Assembly (NCBI GenBank): GCA_003330885.1
Contig: CP030277.1
Coordinates: 1,240,001-1,304,000, forward strand
Source: Rhodobiaceae bacterium
GTDB lineage: Bacteria; Pseudomonadota; Alphaproteobacteria; Parvibaculales; Parvibaculaceae
Reading direction: 5' to 3'
DNA length: 64,000 nucleotides
The notes beneath the pieces were generated by a model. That model saw nothing but the letters and a program-made list of their open reading frames with translations, was not told where the DNA came from and ran no database searches. Positions 28,356-37,461 of the stretch are shown here, piece after piece (positions within the stretch are counted from its first letter, which is position 1; each line of letters begins with the position of its first letter). Position numbers and translations under genes: made by a program.

Positions 28356-28874
28356 TCAGCCTTTTGAAGCAGACGTGAGCTGCTTCAAGCCCTGTCGGTC
28401 TTCAATCGCGACAGCTTCAAACAGCTCTTTGGCTGATATCCCGAGGATGGGATGGCGCCAGTTTGGGGCGATATCTACCAGCGGCCCCAATACAAAGGCC
28501 CGCTCCGCCATTCTTGGATGGGGCAAAATGGGCCCTTTTCCGACAGTTTCAGTCAAAACAAGGCCTTCATAATCAATGAGGTCCAGATCAAGCGTCCGTT
28601 CTGCCCATCGCTGTCCCCGAACCCGACCAAAGGCTGCTTCAATCCGGTGCAACTGTTTGAGAAGTTCGGAGGGGTTGAGCGCTGTGGCGACAGAAACCAC
28701 CGCGTTCACGAAATCTGGCTGAGCGTAAGGCGTCACAGCTGGTGTCTGATAGAAGGGCGAGACTGCCTCTAACGTCAGCCCATAAGTTGGAAACTGGGTG
28801 AGCGCGGCCTCCAAACCCTGCTTCGGGCTCCCCCAGGAACCCGGCAAATTGGCGCCCAATGCCACCAAGATCAT
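28356..28874 (-). CDS. folK: 2-amino-4-hydroxy-6-hydroxymethyldihydropteridine diphosphokinase
   Basis: 172 residues from ATG 28874 with a GGAGAG ribosome site; a TTG 12 bases upstream is less likely. HPPK landmarks are LVALGANLPGSWGSP at the N-terminus, SPFYQTPAV, and the signature RWAERTLDLDLIDY with the magnesium-binding Asp pair, then ILPHPRMAERAFVLGPL. It pyrophosphorylates the pterin in folate synthesis. Here it is the last core gene before the accessory stretch. Confidence 0.96.
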   Translation of the reverse strand: MILVALGANLPGSWGSPKQGLEAALTQFPTYGLTLEAVSPFYQTPAVTPYAQPDFVNAVVSVATALNPSELLKQLHRIEAAFGRVRGQRWAERTLDLDLIDYEGLVLTETVGKGPILPHPRMAERAFVLGPLVDIAPNWRHPILGISAKELFEAVAIEDRQGLKQLTSASKG

Positions 28875-28978
28875 GTCACTCTCCAACCACGGGAATAGCC
28901 CGACGCTTGCCGCAAATGTGCCCCCGGTCTATCAGATGGGCCACTGCCTCTACCAGTCAGAAAGCCACAACAAAGCTC

Positions 28979-29626
28979 ATGGATCCAACCTACACACCCG
29001 AAGCCCCCCTTGATTGTCCCCTCTGCCCACGTTTGGTGGACTTCAGAACAACCAACCAAGCGGCACACCCGGATTGGTTCAACGCACCGGTACCGTCACT
29101 GGGAAACGCGTCTGCGCGGCTTCTGGTGATGGGCCTCGCGCCTGGTCTTCAGGGAGCCAACCGGACGGGTCGACCCTTTACGGGTGACTGGGCAGGCGAC
29201 CTTCTCTATCCGACGCTCCTCGAGTTCGGCTTCGCCAAAGGCGTATATGACGCCCGTCCGGATGATGGGCTGGAACTTGTGGACTGCATGATTTCCAATG
29301 TTGTGCGCTGTGTCCCGCCGCAAAACAAACCGACTGGGCCAGAGGCAAAACTATGCCGAGGGTTCCTTGAGGCCCGTCTCGCAGCCCTGCCCAACCTGTC
29401 TGTTATCATTTCGCTCGGCCGCGTCTCCCATGAGAACGTCATCAGCGCGTATGGTCTTAAACGCTCAGCGTTCACCTTCGCCCATGGGGCAGAGCACGAC
29501 CTTGGAAACGGCATCACCCTATTCGATAGCTACCATTGCTCTCGCTACAACACGAACACCGGGCGACTGACCGAAGCCATGTTCCACGACGTCTTCCGGG
29601 CAGCGAAAGAGTATCTGTCCCGATAG
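28979..29626 (+). CDS. Type-5 uracil-DNA glycosylase (UdgB-like)
   Basis: 216 residues from ATG 28979; the frame is open further upstream but overlaps folK. Four Cys fit the iron-sulfur cluster of this group (CPLC near residues 13-16, VVRCVPP, KLCRGFL). The catalytic region GLAPGLQGANRTGRPFTGDW and the SYHCSRYNTNTGRLT motif are distinctive of family 5 (UDGb) and differ from the HPSP motif of family 4. It removes uracil, and in known members also hypoxanthine, from DNA. Divergent from folK. Confidence 0.9.
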   Translation: MDPTYTPEAPLDCPLCPRLVDFRTTNQAAHPDWFNAPVPSLGNASARLLVMGLAPGLQGANRTGRPFTGDWAGDLLYPTLLEFGFAKGVYDARPDDGLELVDCMISNVVRCVPPQNKPTGPEAKLCRGFLEARLAALPNLSVIISLGRVSHENVISAYGLKRSAFTFAHGAEHDLGNGITLFDSYHCSRYNTNTGRLTEAMFHDVFRAAKEYLSR

Positions 29627-29713
29627 ACGGAATTCTCCACTTAGGGCATGGGCGCGTCGGGCATTTCCTGTCTAAACTACCCCCAACAAAACAAGCGATC
29701 CGCAGGGGGAAAA

Positions 29714-31603
29714 ATGTCCGTACAAAAAGACGCCACAGAAGCCACCAAGAAGGCTCAGGCGGCCACCCAGAAAATTCTGCCTGAAGACACGAGCGAAGAT
29801 TTCGATCTCGCCTCAAACGGGTTTATCGGCACAATCCCGGACGCCAAGGTTGTAAATGAAGCCGGCAACACTGTTTGGGACATGTCGCGTTTTGACTTCA
29901 TCAAGGATGAAGCACCCGACACAGTGAATCCGAGCCTCTGGCGACAGGCAAAACTCAACTCTATCCACGGCCTCTTTAAGGTGACGGACGGCATCTATCA
30001 GGTCCGCAATTTCGACCTGTCTAACATCACCTTCATTGAAGGCGATACCGGTTACATCGTCATTGACCCCCTCATCTCCGCAGAACCCGCTGCAGCGGCT
30101 TTGGCCCTGATGCGCGAGCATCGCGGCGATAAGCCGGTTACTGCCGTCATCTACACTCACAGCCACGTGGACCACTATGGCGGTGTAAAAGGTGTCTTGA
30201 GCGACGAAGACATTGCCAACGGCCTGCAGATCATTGCACCGGAAGGTTTCCTTGAGGCAGCGGTGAGCGAAAATGTGCTCGCTGGTAATGCCATGGGACG
30301 CCGCGCCACCTACATGTATGGCTCCATGCTCCCTCCCGGACCCAAAGGCCATGTCGATGCAGGCCTCGGGAAAACAGTCTCGGTCGGCAAAGTGAGCCTG
30401 GTTCCTCCCACCGTCAGCATCTGCGAAACCGGCGAAACTCTGACCGTCGATGGCGTCGAAATTGTCTTTCAGGTGACTCCAGATACCGAAGCGCCTGCGG
30501 AGATGAATTTCTTCTTCCCGCAATACAAAGCGCTCTGCATGGCGGAAAATTGCTCCTGCCATCTGCACAATATCATCACACCGCGCGGGGCAGTTGTGCG
30601 GGACGCTAAGTCCTGGAGCTACTATATTAACGAGGCAATTGATCTCTACGCGTCACAGACAGAGGTTCTGTTTGCCAGTCATCACTGGCCACGCTGGGGC
30701 AAAGATGCAAGCGTCACCTTCCTCCAGAAGCAGCGCGACCTTTACAAATATGTCCATGACCAGACACTGCGCATGGCCAATCACGGACAAACACCGCTAG
30801 AGATTGCAGAAGACTTTAAACTGCCACCCAGCCTTGAGCGCGAATGGTACACGCGCGGTTATTACGGCACGCTGAGCCACAACACCAAGGCAATTTACCA
30901 GCGTTACCTCGGCTGGTTTGATGGCAACCCAGCCAACCTGCATAAATGGCCACCTGTTGAAGCTGGCAAACGCTATGTCGCGGCTATTGGCGGCGCCGAT
31001 GCCGTTCTGCAGAAAGCCAAAGCCTCATTCGACGAAGGTGACTATCGCTGGGTAGCTGAGCTGGTGAACCATCTGGTCTTTGCAGAGCCTGGCAATGACG
31101 GCGCCCGGCAACTTCAAGCAGATGCCTTTGAGCAATTGGGGTACCAGGCAGAGTCGGGACCCTGGCGCGCGTTTTATCTGACAGCCGCCCAGGAACTCCG
31201 TAACCCTATGCCAGCATCAGATTTCCCACGACCAGCTGGGTCCGACACAGTGCGGGGTCTCCCCACCAATGAATTGCTGGATTCCATGTCCGTTCGTTTG
31301 AACGGCCCGAAAGCAGGTGAGAAAGAGTTCACCTTCAACCTCAAGATCAGCGATACAGGTGAAGCCTATCTGGTCACCGTGACGAATGCAGTGCTGCATC
31401 ATGAACCGGGTAAAACAGCAGCCAGCCCTGATGCGGACATTGAGATTGCACGCCTCGCGCTCGCGCAACTGGCACTTGGCGAAAAAACGGTCGAAGAGGC
31501 AATGGCGGACGGTGCCAAGATCACAGGCCGACCAGAAGCCTTGACGGAACTTCTAGGTCTTCTCGATGTGTTCGACTTCTGGTTCAACATCGTCGAACCC
31601 TAA
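29714..31603 (+). CDS. Alkyl sulfatase, metallo-beta-lactamase fold (SdsA-like)
   Basis: 629 residues from ATG 29714, preceded by AGGGGG. The zinc motif THSHVDHYGG gives His149, His151, Asp153 and His154; further ligands are in FPQYKALCMAENCSCHLHN and FASHHWPRWG. After the lactamase domain come the alkyl-sulfatase dimerisation domain (ERFYTRGYYGT-type region, here EREWYTRGYYG) and a C-terminal SCP2-like lipid-binding domain. Such enzymes cut sulfate from primary or secondary alkyl sulfates such as SDS. No signal peptide is visible, unlike secreted SdsA1, so it may be cytoplasmic. Confidence 0.93.
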   Translation: MSVQKDATEATKKAQAATQKILPEDTSEDFDLASNGFIGTIPDAKVVNEAGNTVWDMSRFDFIKDEAPDTVNPSLWRQAKLNSIHGLFKVTDGIYQVRNFDLSNITFIEGDTGYIVIDPLISAEPAAAALALMREHRGDKPVTAVIYTHSHVDHYGGVKGVLSDEDIANGLQIIAPEGFLEAAVSENVLAGNAMGRRATYMYGSMLPPGPKGHVDAGLGKTVSVGKVSLVPPTVSICETGETLTVDGVEIVFQVTPDTEAPAEMNFFFPQYKALCMAENCSCHLHNIITPRGAVVRDAKSWSYYINEAIDLYASQTEVLFASHHWPRWGKDASVTFLQKQRDLYKYVHDQTLRMANHGQTPLEIAEDFKLPPSLEREWYTRGYYGTLSHNTKAIYQRYLGWFDGNPANLHKWPPVEAGKRYVAAIGGADAVLQKAKASFDEGDYRWVAELVNHLVFAEPGNDGARQLQADAFEQLGYQAESGPWRAFYLTAAQELRNPMPASDFPRPAGSDTVRGLPTNELLDSMSVRLNGPKAGEKEFTFNLKISDTGEAYLVTVTNAVLHHEPGKTAASPDADIEIARLALAQLALGEKTVEEAMADGAKITGRPEALTELLGLLDVFDFWFNIVEP

Positions 31604-31617
31604 GAACAAGAATGAGC

Positions 31618-31968
31618 TCAAGCTTCCTCGCGAAGCTTGAGCTTCTCTCCTACCATGACGATGGCCTGGATCGCCGGGATCAACTCGCGCCCAAGGTCGG
31701 TCAACGAGTACTCAACAGTCGGCGGCGATGTCGGCTTCACTTCGCGCAACACCACCCCCTTTGCCTCAAGCTGTCGCAGACGCTGCGTCAGCACTTTTGC
31801 GGAAATAGGCGGAATATCAATCTGCAGTTCGCTAAAGCGACGCGGTCCGTCCCCTAAATGCCAGATCACATTGGGGGTCCATGTCCCTCCAATCACCGAC
31901 ATGCATTCTGTCAGCGCACATTTCTCCGGCGGAGGGGCAACTTTGTTCTTTCGGATCTTTACAGCCAT
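31618..31968 (-). CDS. HxlR family transcriptional regulator
   Basis: 116 residues. CALTECMSVIGGTWTPNVIWHLGDGPRRFSEL is the HxlR start with its Cys, followed by the recognition helix region ISAKVLTQRLRQLEAKGVV and the wing and terminal YSLTDLGRELIPAI. HxlR proteins often sense electrophiles or redox state. Divergent from the nitronate monooxygenase gene across 121 bases that contain repeated AGGTTACCAAA motifs, its probable operators. Convergent and 14 bases from the alkyl sulfatase. Confidence 0.92.
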   Translation of the reverse strand: MAVKIRKNKVAPPPEKCALTECMSVIGGTWTPNVIWHLGDGPRRFSELQIDIPPISAKVLTQRLRQLEAKGVVLREVKPTSPPTVEYSLTDLGRELIPAIQAIVMVGEKLKLREEA

Positions 31969-31978
31969 GAGTGAAACC

Positions 31979-32023
31979 AGGTTACCAAATGGAAACTCAA
32001 AAATGAGGTTACCAAAGGTTATC
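31979..32023. promoter_or_regulatory. Repeated AGGTTACCAAA motifs, probable HxlR operator
   Basis: Two identical 11-base direct repeats, AGGTTACCAAA, lie at 31979-31989 and 32006-32016, 27 bases apart start to start. A third partial copy, AGGTTATC, begins at 32016. All are in the intergenic space between the hxlR-type gene and the nitronate monooxygenase gene, where a shared operator is expected. Confidence 0.6.
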
Positions 32024-32089
32024 TAATTTACATCGGTAAGTCGAACCCCTATCTGAGCCGCTCAATCAGTGAAACGCGGAGCGTCAGAC

Positions 32090-33172
32090 ATGGCCATCGA
32101 CAATCGACTTACGAGCCTTTTGCAACTCAAACTCCCGATAATCCAGGGGCCCTTCGGTGGTGGAATCTCCACAGTGGAACTCACCAGCACGGTATCCAAC
32201 AAAGGAGGGCTCGGGTCCTTTGGGGCTCATATCCTGCCACCCGAAGAGATCATCAACACCACCAAAGCAATCGCCGGCGCGACCGACCAGCCCTTTGCCA
32301 TGAATCTTTGGGTTGAGGATCACGACCCGGAAGCTCTTTCACTCTCAGACGACGCTTATGAGACCTATGCCGCCCAGTTCAAACCCTATTACGACGAACT
32401 AGGGCTGGAACTCCCAAAACGCCCGGAAAGGTTTCACGAATCCTTCGAAGAACAGATGGAGGGCATACTGCAGGCGCGTCCTCCGGTCCTCAGCTTCGTC
32501 TTTGGCATTCCCTCCATAGACATTCTCCGTGCTTGTGAGGAGCGCGGTATTCTGACCGTTGGAGCCGCAACAAATGTAGCCGAAGCCGTTGCGCTCGATT
32601 TGGCAGGCGTAAATGCAATTGTCGCCACCGGCTTCGAAGCGGGCGGCCATCGTCCTTCATTTCTCATACGCGCAGAAGACAGCCTCATGAGCACGAGCGC
32701 TCTCGTTCAAACCGCTGCCGCAAGGGTTGAAACACCTCTCATCGCTGCAGGTGGTATTGTCGATGCACGTGGCGTTGACGCGGCTCGGCTGCTCGGAGCG
32801 TCAGCCGCTCAGTTGGGTACCGCCTTCTTAGCCTGCGAAGAATCCGGCACGACGGACGCGCACCGCGAGCTTTTGTTCGACAAGACCGCTGTCGCCGATA
32901 CGACACTCACGCGCACTTACACCGGCCGTCTGGCACGTGGGGTCCGCAACCGATTGATCGAAGAGCTGGAACGCCCAGACAACCAAATCGCGCCCTTCCC
33001 TGTTCAGGCGTGGTTTGTCGCCCCCCTCAAGAAAGCATCGATGGACACGAACCAAACCGATCTCACATCCCTCTATGCAGGCCAGTCCGCCCCAAACCTT
33101 CAACACCGCAATGCAGTGTCCCTGATGGACGCTCTATCAACCTCGCTCAGCAATCAGGCTGATGCGGCTTAA
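32090..33172 (+). CDS. Nitronate monooxygenase family flavoprotein
   Basis: 360 residues from ATG 32090; a GTG at 32069 is the alternative. TIM-barrel FMN enzyme of the 2-nitropropane dioxygenase family: LLQLKLPIIQGPFGGGISTVEL, the LSFVFGIPS strand, VGAATNVAEAVALDLAGVNAIVATGFEAGGHR with the catalytic-region EAGGH, and IAAGGIVDARGVDAARLLGASAAQLGTAFL. It oxidises nitronates with oxygen. The GST gene follows after 14 bases, so the two are probably controlled together by the HxlR protein. Confidence 0.92.
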   Translation: MAIDNRLTSLLQLKLPIIQGPFGGGISTVELTSTVSNKGGLGSFGAHILPPEEIINTTKAIAGATDQPFAMNLWVEDHDPEALSLSDDAYETYAAQFKPYYDELGLELPKRPERFHESFEEQMEGILQARPPVLSFVFGIPSIDILRACEERGILTVGAATNVAEAVALDLAGVNAIVATGFEAGGHRPSFLIRAEDSLMSTSALVQTAAARVETPLIAAGGIVDARGVDAARLLGASAAQLGTAFLACEESGTTDAHRELLFDKTAVADTTLTRTYTGRLARGVRNRLIEELERPDNQIAPFPVQAWFVAPLKKASMDTNQTDLTSLYAGQSAPNLQHRNAVSLMDALSTSLSNQADAA

Positions 33173-33186
33173 TGAAAGGCACCCCC

Positions 33187-33804
33187 ATGAAACTCTATTA
33201 CGTTCCCGCATCCTGCTCTCTCGCCACCCATATTGTCCTTCGTGAACTGGGCATGGAGTTCGACCTTGAACGATACAACCCATCCGAAGGACAAACAGAA
33301 ACAGGGTCTGCCTATGCAGGGATTAATGCCAAAGCACGCGTCCCCGCGCTGGAGTTCGCCAATGGTGAGGTCCTCACTGAGGGCTCGGCGTTGGTTCAAT
33401 ATCTTGTCTCGCAAACACCTGAGCATGAATTGGCTTTGCCTATCGAACTGGTGGCCCGCGCACGGGTCCAAGAAGGCTTGAGCTTTGTTGCATCTGATTT
33501 CCACAAATCTTTCAGCCCCTTCTTCTCCGCCGATACCGACGATGCAGCCAAGGAGAGAGCTCAAGCTCTCATCGTCAAACATCTCGAGTATCTGGAAACC
33601 GTCTTTGGCGATGGACGCGAATATTTTATCGACAACAAACTTTCTGTCGCAGATATCTATTTGTTCGTTGTCCTGCGCTGGGTTGAAGCTTCAGGGTTGG
33701 AGCTAAATGCGTGGAAGAAAGTTTTTGCTTTCCGTGAGCGTATGAACATACGCCCCCATGTCCAATCTGCACTGGAGGCCGAGGGTCTTCTCGAAGCAGC
33801 CTGA
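33187..33804 (+). CDS. Glutathione S-transferase (beta-class-like)
   Basis: 205 residues from ATG 33187. The N-terminal thioredoxin fold starts MKLYYVPASCSLATHIVLRE; the Cys in PASCSL is the position of the active Cys of beta-class bacterial GSTs. ARVPALEFANGEVLTEGSAL has the cis-Pro and the glutathione-binding ES/GS turn. The C-terminal helical domain has the LSVADIYLFVV motif. Co-transcribed with the nitronate monooxygenase; a strong terminator follows its stop codon. Confidence 0.93.
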   Translation: MKLYYVPASCSLATHIVLRELGMEFDLERYNPSEGQTETGSAYAGINAKARVPALEFANGEVLTEGSALVQYLVSQTPEHELALPIELVARARVQEGLSFVASDFHKSFSPFFSADTDDAAKERAQALIVKHLEYLETVFGDGREYFIDNKLSVADIYLFVVLRWVEASGLELNAWKKVFAFRERMNIRPHVQSALEAEGLLEAA

Positions 33805-33812
33805 TCAAACGG

Positions 33813-33840
33813 AAGGCCGCGCCCACAAAGCGCGGCCTTT
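33813..33840 (+). terminator. Intrinsic terminator
   Basis: A perfect 10-base stem, AAGGCCGCGC at 33813-33822 with GCGCGGCCTT at 33830-33839, closes a 7-base loop and is followed by a short T run. It lies 9 bases after the GST stop and just before the convergent sulfatase stop. Confidence 0.8.
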
Positions 33841-33851
33841 ACACGGAGGCG

Positions 33852-35330
33852 CTAGAAAAAAACTCTGCGTACCAGGGACTTTCCACCCCGCCACATTCCA
33901 TAGACAAGGGCAAGAGCCAACCCCAGCAAAACAATGCCGACAACAGCAAGGCTGATTAACAGACGCTCGTACCCAGCTCTGTCAGCACCCGTCCCCGTCA
34001 TGACGCGCATCCGGTGTTCTGCTTCGATGGCGTCGCCCTCGACCAGAACAGCACGAAGCCGTCCAGCAACTTCCGGGTGACTGCCGATCACATTGTCTGT
34101 CTCTCCTGGGTCTGTCTCGAGATTGAAGAGCATTTCCTCGTGAGAAAACTCGCCCCAGCGCAGAATGGTTGAGAGGATAAGATCCGGGACCCAGAAGCTG
34201 CGCTCTCGCTTCAACTTCCACTCACCCAAACGCACAGCATCAATTTGGCGGTTGAAGGCTTCGTAGTAAAAATAGGGAATGGGGTCGCCAGCATCTTCAC
34301 CAGTGAACACCGCCGTGACATCCCGTCCATCGATCACCCGGTCACCGGGGACGGTCGCTCCCGTCAGGTTCGCAATTGTCGGCAATAGATCAAGCATGGA
34401 GACAGGCTCAGAGACAGTTACCCCTTCAACACCACCACCGAGATAAGCAACGGTCGGCACTTTGTGACCACCGTCAAACGTCGTGCCCTTCCCATCCCGC
34501 AGCCCGCCTGTCTCACCACCATGGCTGCCCATGGGCAACCAGGGACCATTGTCACTGGTAAAGAGGATCAAGGTGTTTTCAAGAATACCGGCATCTTCGA
34601 GCGCGGCCACAACCTGTCCCACGCTCCAGTCAAGCTCCTGAACCACATCGCCATAGAGACCACGGTCACTCGTTCCCAGAAAGTCCGGTGATGCGTAAAT
34701 GGGAACATGCGGCATGCTGTGGGCAATAAAGAGGAAGAACGGTTTTTCTTTGCTCGTGTCGATGAAGTCGACGGCTTTTTCCGTGTAGCGCTGCGTCAGA
34801 TAGGCCTGATCAATCGGCTCATAAATGACGTCCTGTTCGTCGTACCAAAAAAAATTCCCCATATCATTACTGTAGGGAACGCCTTGAAAACTGTCGAAGC
34901 CCTGGTTCCAGGGCATGTAGCGGTCCTGAGACCCCAAGTGCCACTTACCGACCAGGCCGGTCGCATACCCATTGTCCTTGAGCATTTCCGCAATGGTCAC
35001 TTCTTCAAGCGGCATACCGTCAGGAGAACTGTCCTGAAACACATGAGAGATCCCCATCCGCTTTGAATGGCGCCCGGTTAAAAGGGCCGCACGCGACGGG
35101 CTACAAACATTGTGGCCGGCATAAAAGTCAGTGAAGCGAATGCCCCGTGTCGCGAGATCATCAATATGCGGTGTGGCAATGTCGGTTGCGCCGAAGGCAC
35201 TAATATCCCCGTAGCCCAGATCATCTGCCAGGATGATGACAACGTTCGGCTTCTCAGTCCGCGCCTGAGCAGGAACAGCAAGAAGAACCCCAAGGGTGCA
35301 CAAAAGTGCTACCCAGTTTCGAAAAATCAT
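33852..35330 (-). CDS. Sulfatase with C-terminal membrane anchor
   Basis: About 492 residues from ATG 35330, with a signal peptide (MIFRNWVALLCTLGVLLAVP...AQA). VVIILADDLGYGDIS starts the sulfatase domain. HNVCSPSRAALLTGRHSKRMG carries the CxPxR motif in which Cys76 would become formylglycine; the metal-site FTSDNGPW is also present. The last ~40 residues form a membrane helix (LLISLAVVGIVLLGLALALVYG) and a basic tail, so the enzyme would be held in the inner membrane facing the periplasm. Substrate unknown. No formylglycine-generating enzyme is in the window. Confidence 0.92.
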   Translation of the reverse strand: MIFRNWVALLCTLGVLLAVPAQARTEKPNVVIILADDLGYGDISAFGATDIATPHIDDLATRGIRFTDFYAGHNVCSPSRAALLTGRHSKRMGISHVFQDSSPDGMPLEEVTIAEMLKDNGYATGLVGKWHLGSQDRYMPWNQGFDSFQGVPYSNDMGNFFWYDEQDVIYEPIDQAYLTQRYTEKAVDFIDTSKEKPFFLFIAHSMPHVPIYASPDFLGTSDRGLYGDVVQELDWSVGQVVAALEDAGILENTLILFTSDNGPWLPMGSHGGETGGLRDGKGTTFDGGHKVPTVAYLGGGVEGVTVSEPVSMLDLLPTIANLTGATVPGDRVIDGRDVTAVFTGEDAGDPIPYFYYEAFNRQIDAVRLGEWKLKRERSFWVPDLILSTILRWGEFSHEEMLFNLETDPGETDNVIGSHPEVAGRLRAVLVEGDAIEAEHRMRVMTGTGADRAGYERLLISLAVVGIVLLGLALALVYGMWRGGKSLVRRVFF

Positions 35331-35366
35331 GTTCCCCCCGAACACGCAAAAAGTAGCCGGTGACGC

Positions 35367-36056
35367 TTACACCGAGTAGCGATCCTCTTTCCATGGATCG
35401 CCGTCATTGTTATACCCGCGCACTTCCCAGAACCCTGGCTGATCAATCTCAGAAAACTCGATCCTCTTGATCCATTTCGCGCTCTTCCAGAAATACCATT
35501 TCGGGATGATCACGCGCACAGGTGCCCCGTGCTCGCGAGAGAGCGGCGCCCCCTCCCAGGAATGGGCCAACAGCACATCCTCGTCCTGAAACATCTCCAA
35601 CCGGATATTGGTTGTGTACCCATCGTAGGAATGAAAGATCAGATGCTTTGCAGCCGCTGTTGGTTTGACGACGTCTAGAATGTGCGCACCCGACACACCG
35701 TCCCAGCGGTTGTCATACCGGCTCCATGTCGTCACACAATGAATATCTGAGACATGGCTGAATTGTGGCTGCGCGATGAAACTATCCCAATTCCATGAAA
35801 CGGGATTTTCAACCGCCCCATCAATCGTGAGCTCCCAGCTTTCTTTTGGCACGTCAGGCTGAATGCCAAGATCAAGCACCGGCCACTTGTCGACACGATG
35901 CTGCCCTGGTGGCAAACGATCAGCACGCTGGGCGTCTGGCATGCCCGTTAAATGGCGCCCCTGCTCTGCTGTCTTCTGTTTAGATGAAATGAGCTTGTCT
36001 TTGATCTGACCAATCAAACCTTGAGGTTCACCAGATTTCTGATCGTCATCACCCAT
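35367..36056 (-). CDS. Sulfite-oxidase-type molybdopterin oxidoreductase
   Basis: 229 residues. WELTIDGAVENPVSWNWDSF opens the SuoX/MsrP (YedY) molybdopterin domain; Cys107 in SDIHCVTTWSRYDNRWDGV is the molybdenum ligand. DVLLAHSWEGAPLSREHGAPVRVIIPKWYFWKSAKWI is the other conserved stretch. No Tat signal, haem domain or MsrQ partner is present, so this is the small soluble form of unknown substrate. Sited between the sulfatase and smpB. Confidence 0.9.
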   Translation of the reverse strand: MGDDDQKSGEPQGLIGQIKDKLISSKQKTAEQGRHLTGMPDAQRADRLPPGQHRVDKWPVLDLGIQPDVPKESWELTIDGAVENPVSWNWDSFIAQPQFSHVSDIHCVTTWSRYDNRWDGVSGAHILDVVKPTAAAKHLIFHSYDGYTTNIRLEMFQDEDVLLAHSWEGAPLSREHGAPVRVIIPKWYFWKSAKWIKRIEFSEIDQPGFWEVRGYNNDGDPWKEDRYSV

Positions 36057-36078
36057 ACTGCTCTCTCCTCCAGAGGAA

Positions 36079-36576
36079 TTAGCCTTTTTCCCGCATCAGC
36101 CGGGCTTTGTCGCGCTGCCAGCTACGATCCTTTTCGGTCTGACGCTTGTCAGCTTGCCTCTTGCCTTGCGCCAGACCAAGCTCAATTTTCACACGGCCCT
36201 TATCATTGAAGTATATTTTAAGTGGGATGAGCGTCATGCCTTTGCGCTGCACCGCTGCACCCATTTTCTCTATTTCGCGGGCATGAAGAAGCAGCTTTCG
36301 CACACGTCTGGGTTCGTGGTTGAAGCGATTTGCCTGCAGGTATTCAGGGATAAAGGCATTCACCAGGAACGCCTCTCCCTCTTTTACTTCTGCATAGGCT
36401 TCGCCGAGGCTCGCTTTCCCCTCGCGCAACGCCTTCACTTCCGTACCGCGCAGCACAATGCCCGCTTCAAAAACGTCATCAATGGAATAGTCGTAGCGAG
36501 CCTTCCGGTTGTCAGCGACAATCTTCTTGCCGTCTTCACCGCGTCTCTTCTTGGCGCCACCGCTTTTGGAAGACAT
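36079..36576 (-). CDS. smpB: SsrA-binding protein SmpB
   Basis: 165 residues. [40 protein letters not shown] and FIPEY are the tmRNA-binding OB-fold landmarks, and the basic tail ([20 protein letters not shown] and on) enters the ribosome. It delivers tmRNA to stalled ribosomes. dapA lies 12 bases upstream in the same transcript. Confidence 0.97.
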   Translation of the reverse strand: MSSKSGGAKKRRGEDGKKIVADNRKARYDYSIDDVFEAGIVLRGTEVKALREGKASLGEAYAEVKEGEAFLVNAFIPEYLQANRFNHEPRRVRKLLLHAREIEKMGAAVQRKGMTLIPLKIYFNDKGRVKIELGLAQGKRQADKRQTEKDRSWQRDKARLMREKG

Positions 36577-36588
36577 GGGTCCTAACTG

Positions 36589-37461
36589 CTAAAGCAGCCC
36601 CGCATGTTTTAGGGCCGCATCGACGGCATCACGCGTCGAAGGCTCGATAGGAACGAGCGGCAGGCGAATTTCGCTACCACACATACCAAGCTTCTCAAGC
36701 GCGTACTTCGCAGGAGCCGGGCTTGCTTCCAGGAAGAGTGCCGTGTGAAGTGGCATCAGCTTGTCCTGAAGCTCGAGTGCAGCATCAAAATTGCCTTGCA
36801 TGCACGCGCTCTGAAACTGTGCACAGAGCTTCGGCGCAACATTGGCTGCAACGGAGATACACCCGTGTCCGCCATGCGCCATATAGCCAAGTGCGGTCGC
36901 GTCTTCGCCTGAGAGTTGATTGAAATCAGGACCCATAGCCAACCGCTGAGAACTCACCCGCGAAAGATCCGCTGTGGCATCTTTAACCCCGATGATGTTC
37001 TTGAGCTTTGAGAGCTCCGTCATCGTCTCAACGCTCATGTCAATCACACTGCGTGGCGGGATATTATAGATCAGGATCGGAATATCGACCGCATCATTGA
37101 TAGCCTTGAAGTGGGCATAGAGCCCCGCCTGTGTTGGCTTGTTGTAGTAAGGCGTAACAATCAAGGCGCCGTCAGCCCCTACATCCTTCGCATGCTGGGT
37201 AAACTCGAGCGCCTCAGCCGTATTATTCGAGCCTGTTCCAGCAATGACAGGAATACGCCCGGCCGTCACTTCAACACAGTGCGCCACGACACTCATATGC
37301 TCAGCGGCACTCAATGTAGGCGACTCGCCCGTCGTCCCACACGGCACCAGACCATGAGTTCCCTCTGCAATATGCCACTCCACAAGACGCGCAAAAGCGT
37401 CTTTGTCGACCGCACCGTTTTTGAACGGTGTGACAAGCGCGACAATTGACCCTTTAAACAT
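36589..37461 (-). CDS. dapA: 4-hydroxy-tetrahydrodipicolinate synthase
   Basis: 290 residues. [48 protein letters not shown] with the catalytic Tyr, and [15 protein letters not shown] with the Schiff-base Lys are all present. It condenses pyruvate and aspartate semialdehyde for lysine and diaminopimelate. An AGGAG site precedes the ATG. Divergent from slt. Confidence 0.97.
   Translation of the reverse strand: MFKGSIVALVTPFKNGAVDKDAFARLVEWHIAEGTHGLVPCGTTGESPTLSAAEHMSVVAHCVEVTAGRIPVIAGTGSNNTAEALEFTQHAKDVGADGALIVTPYYNKPTQAGLYAHFKAINDAVDIPILIYNIPPRSVIDMSVETMTELSKLKNIIGVKDATADLSRVSSQRLAMGPDFNQLSGEDATALGYMAHGGHGCISVAANVAPKLCAQFQSACMQGNFDAALELQDKLMPLHTALFLEASPAPAKYALEKLGMCGSEIRLPLVPIEPSTRDAVDAALKHAGLL

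Noticed and set aside
29813-30568. 251-codon minus-strand frame opposite the alkyl sulfatase
   Set aside because: It mirrors the conserved metallo-beta-lactamase domain and carries no recognisable motif.
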